From positions 4,585,504 through 4,649,503 of the forward strand of contig NZ_CP048711.1 in NCBI RefSeq assembly GCF_010669285.1: DNA of 64,000 nucleotides, read 5' to 3'. The notes under the pieces were generated by a model. It was not told the origin of the DNA. It worked only from the letters and a program-made list of their open reading frames with translations, and ran no database searches. This document shows positions 32,093-42,853 of the stretch, one piece after another (position 1 is the first letter of the stretch; every line of letters starts with the position of its first letter). The DNA comes from Kineobactrum salinum (GTDB lineage Bacteria > Pseudomonadota > Gammaproteobacteria > Pseudomonadales > Halieaceae). The position numbers and the translations under genes are program-made.

Positions 32093-33172
32093 TCAGGGCT
32101 GCGCGAGCCGCTCCGGCAACACCTCCCGCAATCGGTCACGCAAGTCCCGCAGACACTGTGCGGTGGTGTCCCAGCCGATACAGCCATCGGTCACCGATAC
32201 GCCGTACTCGAGATCCGCCAGGTTAGCGGGAATGGGCTGATTGCCCGGGTTGATGTGACTTTCTATCATCAGACCGACGATCGAACGGTTGCCCTTCAGA
32301 ATCTGGTTGGCGACGTCCTCGACTACCAGCGGCTGCAGCTCCGGTTGCTTGTTGGAGTTGGCGTGGCTGCAGTCAACCATGATGTTTTGCGGTATCCCGG
32401 CACTCGCCAGCGCCTCCTCGCAGAGCTTGACGTGGACCGAGTCATAGTTGGGCCCGGTACTGCCACCGCGCAGGACGATATGACCGTAGCGATTGCCGCG
32501 GGTCGTGAACACCGATACCTGCCCCTGGCGATTGATCCCCAGAAAGCGATGCGGCTTGGCCACGGAATTGAGCGCATTGGTGGCGACGGTGAGACCTCCA
32601 TCGGTGCCATTCTTGAATCCGACCGGTGATGACAGGCCACTGGCCATTTCGCGGTGGGTCTGGGATTCCGTGGTACGCGCGCCAATCGCGGACCAGGTGA
32701 TGAGATCCTGCAGGTATTGCGGGGAAATGGGGTCCAGCGCCTCGGTGGCGGTCGGCAGGCCCAGCTCCAGTATGTCCAGCAGCAGGCGACGGCCAATATG
32801 CAGACCTTCTTCGATCTTGAAGGAGTCGTCCAGGTAGGGGTCGTTGATCAGGCCCTTCCAGCCCACCGTGGTGCGGGGTTTTTCAAAGTAGACCCGCATC
32901 ACCAGGCACAAGGTGTCCCCCACCTCATCCGCCAGTGTCTTGAGGCGGCGGGCGTAGTCCAGCGCGGCGGTTACATCGTGGATGGAACAGGGCCCGACCA
33001 CCACAAAAATCCGGTGATCCCTGCGATCCAGAATATCCCAGATCGCCTGCCGGCTGTCAGTCAGCAGTTCCCGCGCAGCCTCGGTCAGCGGCAGTGCCTG
33101 TTTCAGCTCCTCGGGCGTGACCAAAACCCCCTGCGAGGCCACATTGACGTTGTGTACTTCCATATTGCTCAT
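32093..33172 (-). CDS. 3-deoxy-7-phosphoheptulonate synthase (class I DAHP synthase)
   Basis: First enzyme of the shikimate pathway, joining phosphoenolpyruvate and erythrose 4-phosphate. It has 359 residues with VVVGPCSIHD, VMRVYFEKPRTTVGWKG, GARTTESQTHREMASGLS and VDCSHANSNKQ. The AroF/G/H isozyme type, and so its feedback inhibitor, cannot be told from sequence alone here. Confidence 0.95.
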   Translation of the reverse strand: MSNMEVHNVNVASQGVLVTPEELKQALPLTEAARELLTDSRQAIWDILDRRDHRIFVVVGPCSIHDVTAALDYARRLKTLADEVGDTLCLVMRVYFEKPRTTVGWKGLINDPYLDDSFKIEEGLHIGRRLLLDILELGLPTATEALDPISPQYLQDLITWSAIGARTTESQTHREMASGLSSPVGFKNGTDGGLTVATNALNSVAKPHRFLGINRQGQVSVFTTRGNRYGHIVLRGGSTGPNYDSVHVKLCEEALASAGIPQNIMVDCSHANSNKQPELQPLVVEDVANQILKGNRSIVGLMIESHINPGNQPIPANLADLEYGVSVTDGCIGWDTTAQCLRDLRDRLREVLPERLAQP

Positions 33173-33253
33173 TGATCGTTACCTGACTAGAGTGTCCACT
33201 GCCGGCGCCACCGTACCTGGCAGGGCGCAATAGTTTATAGCAGCGTCACGGCT

Positions 33254-35984
33254 TTGGGTAGGAATGGCCCGCCGCGACCATCCCCGGGGGAGAGTTTGCC
33301 CAGCCTTTACGACAGCAGCACACTGCAGCGCTTTATCGCCGCCGGTTACATCCTGCTGACCCCCAATCAGCGGCTGGCGCGCCGCTTGCGGGTCGAATGT
33401 GGCGAGGCTGGCAACGGGCAAGAGCAGCTGCAGGACGCGGATCTGTTGCCGATTCACGCTCTGGAGACCTGGCTGCAGGAGCGTTGGCAAAAGGCAGTGC
33501 AGCAGGGTCTGCTGGACTCTCAGACCCTGTTGTCCAGCGGCCAGGCGGAGGAGCTGTGGCGGCAGGTGATCGCCGCCGACCAGTCCCGACAGGGCGGCTA
33601 CGACCTGCTGCAGCCCGGTGCCGCGGCGAAACTCGCAGCGCGCGCCAGGGACACGTTACTGCGCTGGGATATCAAGTTGCAGGATCCGGCCGTGCACCAG
33701 TTGTTCCAGTTTGACGAGGACTGTGCCACCTTCCTGCGCTGGTGCGAGGCCTTCACGGTGCGCTTGCAGCGGCAACGGCTGGCGACCGCCGCCGACGCAT
33801 TGCAGCAACTGGCGGGCCTCGAGCATGAGTCCGCCACCGGCCCCAGGCTCGCGCTGCTGGAGTTCGATACGCTGCCGCCGCTGTATCGACGCTGTCTGCG
33901 GACGCAGGCGGCCAGCCTGGAACATATGGACGCCGAATCGGTGGTGGCGGAATGCCGCCTGCTGCGTTGCGAGGATGCGCGGGCGGAGCTGGCGGCCGTG
34001 GCGCGCTGGGCGGCGGAGCTGGCCCGGGAGCGTCCCACTGCGAGCATCGGGATTGTGCTGGCGGATACCGGGAGGGAGCGTGCCGCACTGGATTATCTGC
34101 TGCGACGCGAGTTCGATTGCCTGGGCAAGCGCTATCACAGCCTGCCGGTGAATTTTTCCGCCGGTACTCCGCTGGCGCAGGTGCCTTTGGTGCGCGATGC
34201 GCTGCAGGTACTGGCGCTGGAATCCGACGGTATCGCAGTGGCGGCTCTGGGTCCGCTACTGCAGTCCCGATTCCTGGTATTGCCGGACCGCGACAGCGCC
34301 GCCCAGTTGCAGTTGCTTGCGCACTGCCACGACCTGCTCAGGGAGACTCTCAGCCTGCAGCAGTTGCTGGCGGAGATCGAGGAGGGCAGACCACAGTGGC
34401 GTGAGTTAGGACTGGTACAGATCCTGCGGCAGCTGAGGGCATTGGGCACCGGCGGAGGCCGCCGGCTGCCTTCGGCCTGGGCGGAGCTGCTGCAGCGCCG
34501 GCTCGAAGGTTGGCAGTGGCCGGGCAGGGGCTGGACTCACTGGAATTCCAGCAATTGGAACAGTGGCGGGAGTTGCTGCAGTACTACGCCAGCTTCGACC
34601 TGCTGGTAGCACCGCTCACTTATCGGGAGGCGCTGCAGCTGCTGCGCCGCTGCGCTGCTGAAAAGCTGTTTCAGCCGCAAACGGAAGACAGCAACATTCA
34701 GGTCCTGGGCCCGTTGGAAGCCAGCGGGCTGCGTTTTGATGCGCTCTGGCTGTGCGGCATGCAGGCCAGCCAGTGGCCGGCACCGGCGCGGCCGCAGCCG
34801 TTTATCCCGCTGAGCCTGCAGCGGCGCCACGAAATGCCTCACGCCGGTGCCGAGCGGGAATGGGCCTTTGCCGACACTCTGCTGCGTCACTACCAGCGCG
34901 CCACTCCCCTGTTGCTGGCCAGTTACAGCGCCCAGCGCGACGGCGTACCGGAATTGCCCAGTCCGCTGCTGGCGCAATTTCGCACCGTCGCCACCAGTGG
35001 GCCGCCTGTCCTCGATCCTGTCTGGGCGGCGCGTACCGCCCACGGGCAGCTGCAGCTGCTTGACGACCGGCTGGCGCCGCCGCTGCACGATACTGAAAGG
35101 GCGACCCTGGGTGGCGGCAGTGGTTTGCTGGAAGACCAGTCCCACTGTCCGTTTCGCGCGTTCGCCCGCCACCGCCTGCAGCTGCGGCCGCTGCCGCAGC
35201 CGGAGCCCGGCCTGTCTGCGGCCGAACGGGGTACTGTGTTGCATGCCGCCCTGTACCAGTTGTGGGCCAGCTGCGCGATCAGCAAACCCTGCTGGGACAG
35301 GACCCGGCAGGGCTGGAAGCGATAATTACCGGGGCCGCGAGGGCGGCGATGGACACAGTGCCGGTCCGCCGCCGGCAGGCGCTGGGCAGTGCGCTGTGCC
35401 AGCTGGAAGCACAGCGCCTGATCCGGCTGCTGCAGGAGTGGTTGGCCCTGGAACGGGAACGGCTTCCGTTCAGGGTGGTAGCACGGGAGGCGCCGGCGAG
35501 TGTGCAACTCGCAGGCCTGGAGCTGGCTTTGAGGGTGGATCGCATCGACGAGCTTGAAGATGGCTCCAGCGTGATTATCGACTATAAATCCGGCGCTGCG
35601 GCGATCGCTGACTGGCTGGGTCCGCGTCCCGCCAAGCCCCAGCTGCCACTGTACGGGCTGGCGGCACACAGCCCGCCGGCGGGCTTGGCCTTCGCCGCGG
35701 TCCGGGAGCGGGCCTGTCAATTGTCCGGTCTGGCGCGCACTGAGGTGGGCCCGGGCATCGATACCGATATCGAGACCCGGACCCGGCGGCGGATGCCCAG
35801 CCCGGACTGGGCAGCGCTTCTGAGCGCGTGGCAGCACGTTGTAGAGGCGCTGGCGGCGGCATTTGTCAATGGCGAGGCGGCAGTGGACCCGCTTACTGCC
35901 AATAGTTGCAGCCACTGCGGCTTGCAGGCCCTGTGCCGGATCGAGCAGCGCCGGGCAGAATCCTGCAATGAGGCCGGCGCATGA
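33254..35984 (+). CDS. AddB-like PD-(D/E)XK nuclease/helicase (two frameshifts)
   Basis: Large exonuclease subunit of an AddAB-type DNA-end processing complex. It has an N-terminal inactive helicase-like region and a C-terminal RecB-type nuclease domain with DRIDELEDGSS and the catalytic IIDYKSG. Iron-sulfur cysteines appear as SHCPFRAFARH and CSHCGLQALC, as in AddB. Two one-base deletions split it: G3 at 34522-34524 and G3 at 35264-35266; restoring each gives about 910 residues. The start is unclear (TTG 33254 or TTG 33296). It overlaps the AddA-like gene by 4 bp. Confidence 0.85.
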
Positions 35985-38725
35985 GTGTCAATGATGCGCC
36001 ACAACGAGAGCGGGCGTTGGATCCTGCCCGCAGCTTCTGTGTCAGTGCGCCGGCCGGATCAGGCAAGACAGAACTGCTGATCCAGCGCTATCTCGCACTG
36101 TTGCCGCGAGTGGAGCGCCCCGAGCAGGTGCTGGCGATCACCTTCACCCGCAAGGCCGCAGCCGAAATGCGCGAACGAGTGCTGGCCGCGCTGCAGGCTG
36201 CGGCTGCGGCCGAGCCGGTGACCGGGCCCCACCAGCAGCGCACCCGCGACCTCGCGCTGGCCGCACTGGCCTGGGAGCGCCGGCAACAATGGCAGCTGCT
36301 GCGGGATATTGCCCGCTTCAACATCCGCACGATAGACGGCTTCTGCAATACGCTCACCCGGCAGATGCCGATCCTGGGACGCTTCGGTGGCCAGGCCGCC
36401 GCGGTGGATGACGCCGGGGAGCTGTATCTGGAAGCGGTCGCGGGACTGTTCGCACAGCTCGATGACAACCGGCCGGTGGCCGCCGACCTGCGGGCGTTGT
36501 TGCTGCATTTCGACAATGACTGGAAGCGTCTGCAGGGTTTGCTGGTGGCGATGCTGGCGCGGCGGGAGCAGTGGCAGGACTACATCGGTCTGCGCCACGA
36601 ACCGGGCTACGCCGAGCAGCTGCTGACGGCGACGGTGGAAACCATGGTAGGCGACGCGCTGGCGGCGCTGCGCACGGCGCTGGCTCCGTGGGCAGAAGAG
36701 CTGCTGGCGCTGCAGGCTTTCGCCGCCGCCCAGCTCGGCCGGGAAAGCCCCTCCGCGCTGCCCGGCGCCGATCCCGCAGAGCTGCCCCGCTGGCGGGAGC
36801 TGCGGCAGTTGCTGCTGAAACAGGACGGGCAATGGCGGCAAAAGGTCGACGTGCGGCAGGGTTTTCCCGCCGGACGCGGTCCGCAACAGGACTGGAAGGC
36901 GCGGATGCAGGCACTGCTGGCGGAACTGGCGGGGCAGGAGTCGCTGCGGGAGGCACTGCTGGACCTGGAGGTGTTGCCGGCCCCGGCCTCCGGCGATCAG
37001 GGTTGGCGCCTGCTGCTGCACCTGTTTCATGTACTGCCGGTACTGGCGGCCCAGTTGCTGTTGGTCTTCCAGCGCCGGGGCGAAGTCGACCATACCCAGA
37101 TTGCACTCCATGCGCTGCAGGCACTGGGCGAGGACGATGCCCCCACCGACCTGGCTCTGCGCCTGGACTATCGTATCGAGCACCTGCTGGTGGATGAGTT
37201 CCAGGATACCGCGATCAACCAGTTCCGGCTGTTGCAGCGCCTGACCCGCGGTTGGGGCGATCACAACCAGCTCAATCCGCGCCAGCCCCGCAGTTTCCTG
37301 ATCGTCGGCGACGGCATGCAATCGATCTATGGTTTTCGCGATGCCAATGTCAGCCTGTTCCTGCGCGCCCGCGAGGAGGGCTTCAACGGGGTCCTGCCCG
37401 AACATCTGGAGCTCAACTGTAATTTCCGCTCACAGGCGGGCATCGTCGCCTGGGTCAACCGGCACTTCCGGCAGGCATTTCCCGCCCGCGACAACAGTGT
37501 GCGCGGCGAAATCGCGTTCGCGCCAGCGGTGGCCACCCGGGACGCGAGCGCCGACGCGGCCGTGGCGGTGGATGTGTTCACCGGCGCGAACAGCCGGCAC
37601 CGGGAAGCGGCATTCATAGGCGACGAGGTTGCCACTGCGCTTGCCCAGCGCCAGACCGGCAGCATTGCCATTCTGGCCCGCAGCCGCGGCCAGCTACAGC
37701 CCATTCTGGCTGCGCTGCGCAGCCGGGGCGTCAACTACAATGCCCAGGACATCGACGCTCTCGCGACAACTGCGGTGGTGGCCGATCTGTTTTCCCTGTG
37801 CCGGGCGCTGGCCAATCCCGCCGACCGGATTGCCTGGCTGGCGGTACTGCGCGCGCCCTGGTGTGGCCTGTTGCTGGCCGACCTGTTGCGGGTGGCGCGT
37901 TGGGGCACGGCCGGGCAGGGTGGCAGCGTGGCCGCGGCATTGCAGCATCCCGGTTTGCTGGCCGCACTGAGCGAGGATGGCCGGCTGCGCGCTGGACATG
38001 TCGCGACGGCTCTGCAGCAGGCGCAGCGCAACCGCGATCGGCTCGCGCTGCGGGTCTGGGTGGAACAACTGTGGCTGCAATTGGGCGGGCCGGATTGCGC
38101 CGTGGACGAGACCGGACTGCACAATGCGGAGCAGTTCCTGCAGTTGCTGGAACAGGCTGACAGCGAAGGCCGGGGCCTGGATATCCCATGGCTGCGCCGG
38201 CGTCTGGCTTCCCTATATGCTCACTCGGGCGATCCCGCGGCCCGGGTGCAGGTGATGACCCTGCACCGGGCAAAGGGGCTGGAGTTCGATTTGGTGATCC
38301 TGCCGGCGCTGGCTGCGGCCACCCGGCCCGACGAGCGCCCGGTACTGTTGTGGGACGATTACACCGACGCCCGTGGCGAGCGCCGTTTTCTGTTGGCGAC
38401 CGACGACCACAGTCAACCCGGCACCCCGGGGCTCTACAACACGCTGCAGCGGGTGCGCAAGCGCAAGAGCCGGGCAGAAAACGCACGCTTGCTGTACGTG
38501 GGAGCCACCAGGGCGGTACAGCGACTGCAGCTTACCGCCTGTCTGGCGCAGGATACGGCCAGCGGGGAACTGCGGCCGCCCTCGGCCAACGCGTTGCTGC
38601 ATCCCCTGTGGCAACCATTGGCGGCCCAGGCGGTAGTGCATGCGGGCGAGGAGCCGCAGGCAGGCCAGGACAGCCCGGCGCAGAATCCGGCGCTGCTGTT
38701 GCGGCTGGCCAGCTTGCCCAAGTAG
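35981..38725 (+). CDS. AddA-like UvrD-type helicase, nuclease domain missing
   Basis: A superfamily 1 DNA helicase of 914 residues. Motif I is APAGSGKTELL near residue 25, motif Ia is AITFTRKAAAEMRERV, motif II is VDEFQDT, motif III is IVGDGMQSIYGFRDA, motif V is TLHRAKGLEFD and motif VI is LYVGATRA. The family usually runs to 1,100-1,200 residues with a C-terminal nuclease domain; here the frame stops soon after motif VI. A missing base near 38717-38720 would only extend it by about 30 codons, so the nuclease module is truly absent. Nuclease activity would rest on the AddB partner. Confidence 0.88.
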   Translation: MSVNDAPQRERALDPARSFCVSAPAGSGKTELLIQRYLALLPRVERPEQVLAITFTRKAAAEMRERVLAALQAAAAAEPVTGPHQQRTRDLALAALAWERRQQWQLLRDIARFNIRTIDGFCNTLTRQMPILGRFGGQAAAVDDAGELYLEAVAGLFAQLDDNRPVAADLRALLLHFDNDWKRLQGLLVAMLARREQWQDYIGLRHEPGYAEQLLTATVETMVGDALAALRTALAPWAEELLALQAFAAAQLGRESPSALPGADPAELPRWRELRQLLLKQDGQWRQKVDVRQGFPAGRGPQQDWKARMQALLAELAGQESLREALLDLEVLPAPASGDQGWRLLLHLFHVLPVLAAQLLLVFQRRGEVDHTQIALHALQALGEDDAPTDLALRLDYRIEHLLVDEFQDTAINQFRLLQRLTRGWGDHNQLNPRQPRSFLIVGDGMQSIYGFRDANVSLFLRAREEGFNGVLPEHLELNCNFRSQAGIVAWVNRHFRQAFPARDNSVRGEIAFAPAVATRDASADAAVAVDVFTGANSRHREAAFIGDEVATALAQRQTGSIAILARSRGQLQPILAALRSRGVNYNAQDIDALATTAVVADLFSLCRALANPADRIAWLAVLRAPWCGLLLADLLRVARWGTAGQGGSVAAALQHPGLLAALSEDGRLRAGHVATALQQAQRNRDRLALRVWVEQLWLQLGGPDCAVDETGLHNAEQFLQLLEQADSEGRGLDIPWLRRRLASLYAHSGDPAARVQVMTLHRAKGLEFDLVILPALAAATRPDERPVLLWDDYTDARGERRFLLATDDHSQPGTPGLYNTLQRVRKRKSRAENARLLYVGATRAVQRLQLTACLAQDTASGELRPPSANALLHPLWQPLAAQAVVHAGEEPQAGQDSPAQNPALLLRLASLPK

Positions 38726-38794
38726 CAACCCTGGTTGCGCCTTGGCTGGTCATCCGCCGAGGACAGCTGAGAGGAACTGGGCGGAGCGCGGTCC

Positions 38795-38831
38795 CTGGTA
38801 CTCCTTCAAGATTATATTGAAGGAGTACCAG
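38795..38831. repeat. 15-bp perfect hairpin between addA-like and rlmG
   Basis: CTGGTACTCCTTCAA (38795-38809) and its exact complement (38817-38831) flank the 7-nt loop GATTATA. It lies where the lost AddA nuclease domain would end, between convergent genes. It may be a terminator or a rearrangement scar. Confidence 0.6.
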
Positions 38832-38837
38832 CCCGGG

Positions 38838-39992
38838 TCAGCGACGCCTGGCCAGATACACGGTGAACTTCCGGTTGCGGGCCAATTCCCGGATCTGGGA
38901 AAAATGGGGCTGCAGCGCAGGCCGGTAGTCCAGGTGCCGGTTGGCCACCAGGCAGAGTTCGCCCGCGGGTGCCAGCGCGGTGGCGGCCTGGGCCAGCAGC
39001 CGGCGACCGGCATAATCATCGACCGTATGTTGCAGGTGAAAGGGCGGGTTACAGAGAATCAGCTGGGCTGCGGGGCCCTTCCAGTCCCGCAGACCATCGC
39101 CGTGATGGAACACCGCGCTGGCGACCATTTCCGGTGCCAACCGTTCAAGGTTTACCCGCGCCGATGCCAGCGCCATCGCTGATTCATCACAGAACAGCAG
39201 CTCCCGGGCCAGCCCGCGTTGCAGCGCAGCCAGTCCCAGCACGCCATTGCCACAGGCGAGGTCCGCCAGCCGCTGGACCGGACGCAACTGCTCCAGTTGC
39301 TCCAGCAACAGGCGGCTGCCACTATCCAGCCTGGCGCGGCTGAAGACGCCGGGCAGGGAGGCGAGGTTCGCTCCCAGCGGCTCACAGCGGTACTGAGTCC
39401 AGGCTTCAATCGGGGCCGCGACGCGATCATCCCGGCGCGCGCTGAAACAGTGGGCCTTGTGGCGTCCCGGCAGGCAATCGGTGGGACCTATATAGCACTC
39501 GATTGTGACCCGGGTGTCCGCCGGCAAGTGTTTGTCCATGCCCGCTGCCAGCAGCCGGGCACCGTCGGGCATCAGCGGAGCCAGCCGGCTGAGCTGATAT
39601 TCCAGCAGAGCCTTGTGTTTGGGTACCCGCAGCACCACCAGCGGCAGCGGCGCGGTCGGCAGATCCACGCTCCAGATTATCGCGGGCGGAGGGCTGGCGT
39701 TGCGCTGCCGGTTGGCCTCCAGTGCCAGCGCAGCCAGGGCCGAATCAGTCCACAGCGCCGTGGCCGCCAGCGGCAGGCTCAGGGCACCGTGTTCATCATT
39801 GACGGTGAGGACGAAGGCGGTGCCCAGGCCAGACTCCGCCACCGTCTCCAGCAACAGGGTGTCGGCACCACACCAGGCCCGCAGCATTTCCTTGCGCCGG
39901 GCGGGATAGCGAATCAGATTAAAGCGGCCAAAGGGCGTCTCATAATCGGATTCGACGCCGGTGGCCGAAGCGGGATCACTGGCCTCCGACAT
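38838..39992 (-). CDS. rlmG: 23S rRNA (guanine-N2)-methyltransferase RlmG-like
   Basis: A 384-residue SAM-dependent methyltransferase with two tandem Rossmann-like halves. The C-terminal active half has LADLACGNGVLGLAAL (SAM motif I) and the NPPFH target-base motif; HCFSARRDD and GVFSRARLDSGSRLL are typical of RsmC/RlmG. Length matches RlmG (E. coli YgjO, 378). It overlaps the mltD stop by 17 bp, which suggests joint transcription. Confidence 0.9.
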   Translation of the reverse strand: MSEASDPASATGVESDYETPFGRFNLIRYPARRKEMLRAWCGADTLLLETVAESGLGTAFVLTVNDEHGALSLPLAATALWTDSALAALALEANRQRNASPPPAIIWSVDLPTAPLPLVVLRVPKHKALLEYQLSRLAPLMPDGARLLAAGMDKHLPADTRVTIECYIGPTDCLPGRHKAHCFSARRDDRVAAPIEAWTQYRCEPLGANLASLPGVFSRARLDSGSRLLLEQLEQLRPVQRLADLACGNGVLGLAALQRGLARELLFCDESAMALASARVNLERLAPEMVASAVFHHGDGLRDWKGPAAQLILCNPPFHLQHTVDDYAGRRLLAQAATALAPAGELCLVANRHLDYRPALQPHFSQIRELARNRKFTVYLARRR

Positions 39993-41358
39993 AGAGGGTC
40001 AGACGTTGTCCTGGCTGCAGGTAGGCGCGCGGGTTGAGCGCATTCCACGAGATGATGTCCTCGATGCTGACCTTGAACTGGTTGGCGATGCGGTACAGGG
40101 AATCGCCGCGGCGGACCCGGTAAGCCTGTGGCTCCACGGCGCCAGCCAGCGCGAGGGTGCGGCCCGGACTGCCGCCGCGCGGGATCATCAGGTCGGCGCC
40201 AGCGCGAATCAGGCTGCCCCGCAGTTTGTTGGCCTGTTGCAACGCACCGACCTCGACTCCGAATTTGCGCGCAATGTGGCCCAGGGTATCACCGGCGCGT
40301 ACCCGGTAGCGTTGCCACTGAACCAGTTCATCCGGGTCCAGTGAGGCCAGCCGGCGCCGCAGCGTGCTCGCCCGCTCCGGCGGCACCAGCAACTCGGACA
40401 CCTCTGGGGCAGTGGCCCAGCGCAGATGACCGGGATTCAACGCCTGCAACCGGGCCAGCTCCATGCCGGCCAGCTCGGCCGCCCGGGCAAGCTCGACCTG
40501 ACCGGTAGTGGTTACCGCCACGAATGCCGGGGCGTTGGCCAGTGGCGGCAACGCCAGGTCCCAGGCTTCGGGGTCGGCCACCAGATTGCTGAGTGCGATC
40601 AGACGCGGTACATAGGCTCTGGTTTCCGGAGGTAGCGGCAGCGACCAGAAGTCGGTGCGCCTGCCCGCAGCCTCGTTCCTGGCAATGGCCCGGGTGACAC
40701 GGCCGATACCGCCATTGTAGGCGGCGATTGCGAGCATCCAGTCGCCCTCCAGGGTGTCGTGCAGACTCTGCAGATAGTCCAGCGCCGCAGCGGTGGATTC
40801 ACGAATATCACGGCGCCCGTCGTACCACCAGTCACTGCTGATTCCCAGGTGTTTGCCAGTGGCCGGCATGATCTGCCACAGCCCGAGGGCGTGCTGGGGT
40901 GAGCGGGCGTAGGGGTTGAGTGTGCTTTCCACCAGCGGCAGCAGAGCGAGCTCCAACGGCATCTGCCGTTGCTCCACCTCCTGGACGATATGGTACAGAT
41001 ACAACGCGCCGCGCTCGCCGATGACATCGAGGTAGGCCGGCTGAGCCAGATACTGGGCCAGCGCTTCCTCCACCATGCCATCATCCGGCGCCTCCCAGGA
41101 CAGACCAGCCCGGATTCTGGACCACAGATCTTCGTGGTCTTCGGGGCGAAGAGCACTGGGTTCAGTGGGGCTGTCACGGCGGCTGCTACGCGCCACGATG
41201 GGTTTGCGGGGCAGGGTGGCCTTTGCTGCAATCGGTTCGGGAGCGGCTTGCCTGCTTTCCCCGGTACTCGGCAGTTGCTGACATCCGGAGATTGCGATAA
41301 AACTAGAAATTAAAGTAATTAATGCACGTAACAAATTGAATTTATTTGATTTTATCAA
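39976..41358 (-). CDS. mltD: Membrane-bound lytic murein transglycosylase D
   Basis: An outer-membrane lipoprotein of about 460 residues. From TTG 41358 it has a signal peptide ending in the lipobox ISGC. The SLT domain follows, with the catalytic glutamate in LLPLVESTLNPYARS and GLWQIMPATGKHLG and AIAAYNGGIGRV. Two LysM modules sit at the C-terminus (YRVRAGDTLGHIARKF and YRVRRGDSLYRIANQF). No ATG starts this frame near the signal peptide, so the TTG start is inferred; the upstream open frame to 41712 is unlikely to be coding. Confidence 0.88.
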   Translation of the reverse strand: MIKSNKFNLLRALITLISSFIAISGCQQLPSTGESRQAAPEPIAAKATLPRKPIVARSSRRDSPTEPSALRPEDHEDLWSRIRAGLSWEAPDDGMVEEALAQYLAQPAYLDVIGERGALYLYHIVQEVEQRQMPLELALLPLVESTLNPYARSPQHALGLWQIMPATGKHLGISSDWWYDGRRDIRESTAAALDYLQSLHDTLEGDWMLAIAAYNGGIGRVTRAIARNEAAGRRTDFWSLPLPPETRAYVPRLIALSNLVADPEAWDLALPPLANAPAFVAVTTTGQVELARAAELAGMELARLQALNPGHLRWATAPEVSELLVPPERASTLRRRLASLDPDELVQWQRYRVRAGDTLGHIARKFGVEVGALQQANKLRGSLIRAGADLMIPRGGSPGRTLALAGAVEPQAYRVRRGDSLYRIANQFKVSIEDIISWNALNPRAYLQPGQRLTLYVGGQ

Positions 41359-41622
41359 AACATGCGCATCCCGGGTTGGGGCGGTGAAGAAGTCCGGCGC
41401 CGGTCCCGGCCCAGCCGGTTTTGCTGAAGCTGCAGGATCATACTCTGCGCGAACTGCTGCAGCCCGCACAGTTCGCCAGCCGTCTGAATGCGGTGACGAA
41501 GTCGGCCTGTGGCCTCGTTGACTGCGGATGCAGGCTCCATGGATAACGTTCCAAACCGTTAAAAATACAGTAACATGGTCGTTTGCCCAGACAGCGCCCA
41601 AATGCCGGGCTCCCAGGAAACG

Positions 41623-42380
41623 ATGAGCGAGTGTAGCGACATTTTGACGCAACTGGAATCCTGGTACCAGCGCGACCGGGCAGGAATCTGTATGCCAGTA
41701 TCCGGGAAACACTGGAGCCGGTGCTGGAGACGGCCTTTGGTTACCATCTGCTGCAGCTGGGCTACACCCGGCAGCAACCGTTGTTCCAGAACAGTCGCAT
41801 ACGCCATCAATTGTATGTCGCGCCCCAGCGGGGTGAGCTGATCAACCTGGTGGCGGAACATGCCGAACTGCCGCTGGAGAGTGACAGTATCGATGTACTG
41901 ATAGGCCACCACTGTCTGGAATTCGGCGACAACCCCCACCAGGTACTGCGCGAAATGCACCGGGTGCTGACACCTCAGGGCCAGTTGCTGTTGGTCGGCT
42001 TCAACCCCTACAGCCTGTTGGGTGCGGTCCAGCGCCTGCGTGCAGTGGCCGGCAATCCGCTGTGGCGTGCACTGCGGCCGGTGAGTCGCAACCGCTTGTT
42101 GGACTGGCTGCACCTGCTCGACTGCGAAGAGCAGGACAGCCGTTTTCTGGCGCCGTTGCCGGTTGTCGGCGAAGGACGGCTGGGGCACTATGCCCGTCGC
42201 CTGAATGCCTGGAGCGAGGCTCATGGCCTGCCTTTTGGCAGCGTCTATACGCTGCGGGCGATCAAACAGGTATCCGGCAAGGTGCGGCCGTTGCGACCAG
42301 AGCCGCGCAGCGCGCGCCTGATGGGCCTGGTGGTCCCCAAACCGGCAATAACACCGCGTAACAGGAACAGATCAGAATGA
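41623..42380 (+). CDS. Class I SAM-dependent methyltransferase, YafS-like (one-base frameshift)
   Basis: A methyltransferase of the type found beside rnhA-dnaQ (E. coli yafS position). It begins [21 protein letters not shown] at ATG 41623 with AGGAAA upstream. The frame then shifts near 41680-41687; restoring one base yields [15 protein letters not shown] followed by [10 protein letters not shown], and 252 residues in all. [16 protein letters not shown] and [21 protein letters not shown] are the SAM-fold landmarks. It overlaps rnhA by ATGA. The substrate is unknown. Confidence 0.85.
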
Positions 42381-42853
42381 AAACAGTTGCAATTTATACT
42401 GACGGCGCATGCCGCGGCAATCCGGGGCCTGGGGGCTGGGGAGCCCTGCTGCGCTTCGGAGACCGCGAGCGGGAACTGTTCGGGGGCGAGCCAATGACCA
42501 CCAACAACCGGATGGAGCTGCGCGCCGCGATCGAGGCCCTGAGGGCCCTGAAAGAACCCTGCGAGGTGATGTTGACCACCGATTCCGTATATGTTCGCGA
42601 TGGCATTACCCAGTGGCTGCAGAACTGGAAGGCCAAGGGTTGGAAAACAGCCGCCCGCAAGCCAGTCAAGAACGAAGACCTTTGGCGGGCCCTGGATGAG
42701 CAGAATCAACGCCATCAGATCAGTTGGCACTGGGTAAAGGGTCACAGTGGCCATCCCGAGAATGATCTTGCGGACCGTCTGGCCAACCGCGGGATAGATG
42801 AACTCAGCGGCCGGCCCCGCCTCGGCGCTGCCGCGCAACCATCGGAGACTTGA
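42377..42853 (+). CDS. rnhA: Ribonuclease HI
   Basis: Cleaves RNA in RNA-DNA hybrids. It has 158 residues, with the four catalytic acids in [26 protein letters not shown] and [11 protein letters not shown], and the basic handle ([19 protein letters not shown]). The stop overlaps the dnaQ start, the classic rnhA-dnaQ pair. Confidence 0.97.
   Translation: MKTVAIYTDGACRGNPGPGGWGALLRFGDRERELFGGEPMTTNNRMELRAAIEALRALKEPCEVMLTTDSVYVRDGITQWLQNWKAKGWKTAARKPVKNEDLWRALDEQNQRHQISWHWVKGHSGHPENDLADRLANRGIDELSGRPRLGAAAQPSET

Noticed and set aside
41359..41712. Extended N-terminus of MltD
   Set aside because: The extra 118 residues precede a clear lipoprotein signal peptide and overlap the divergent methyltransferase start region.
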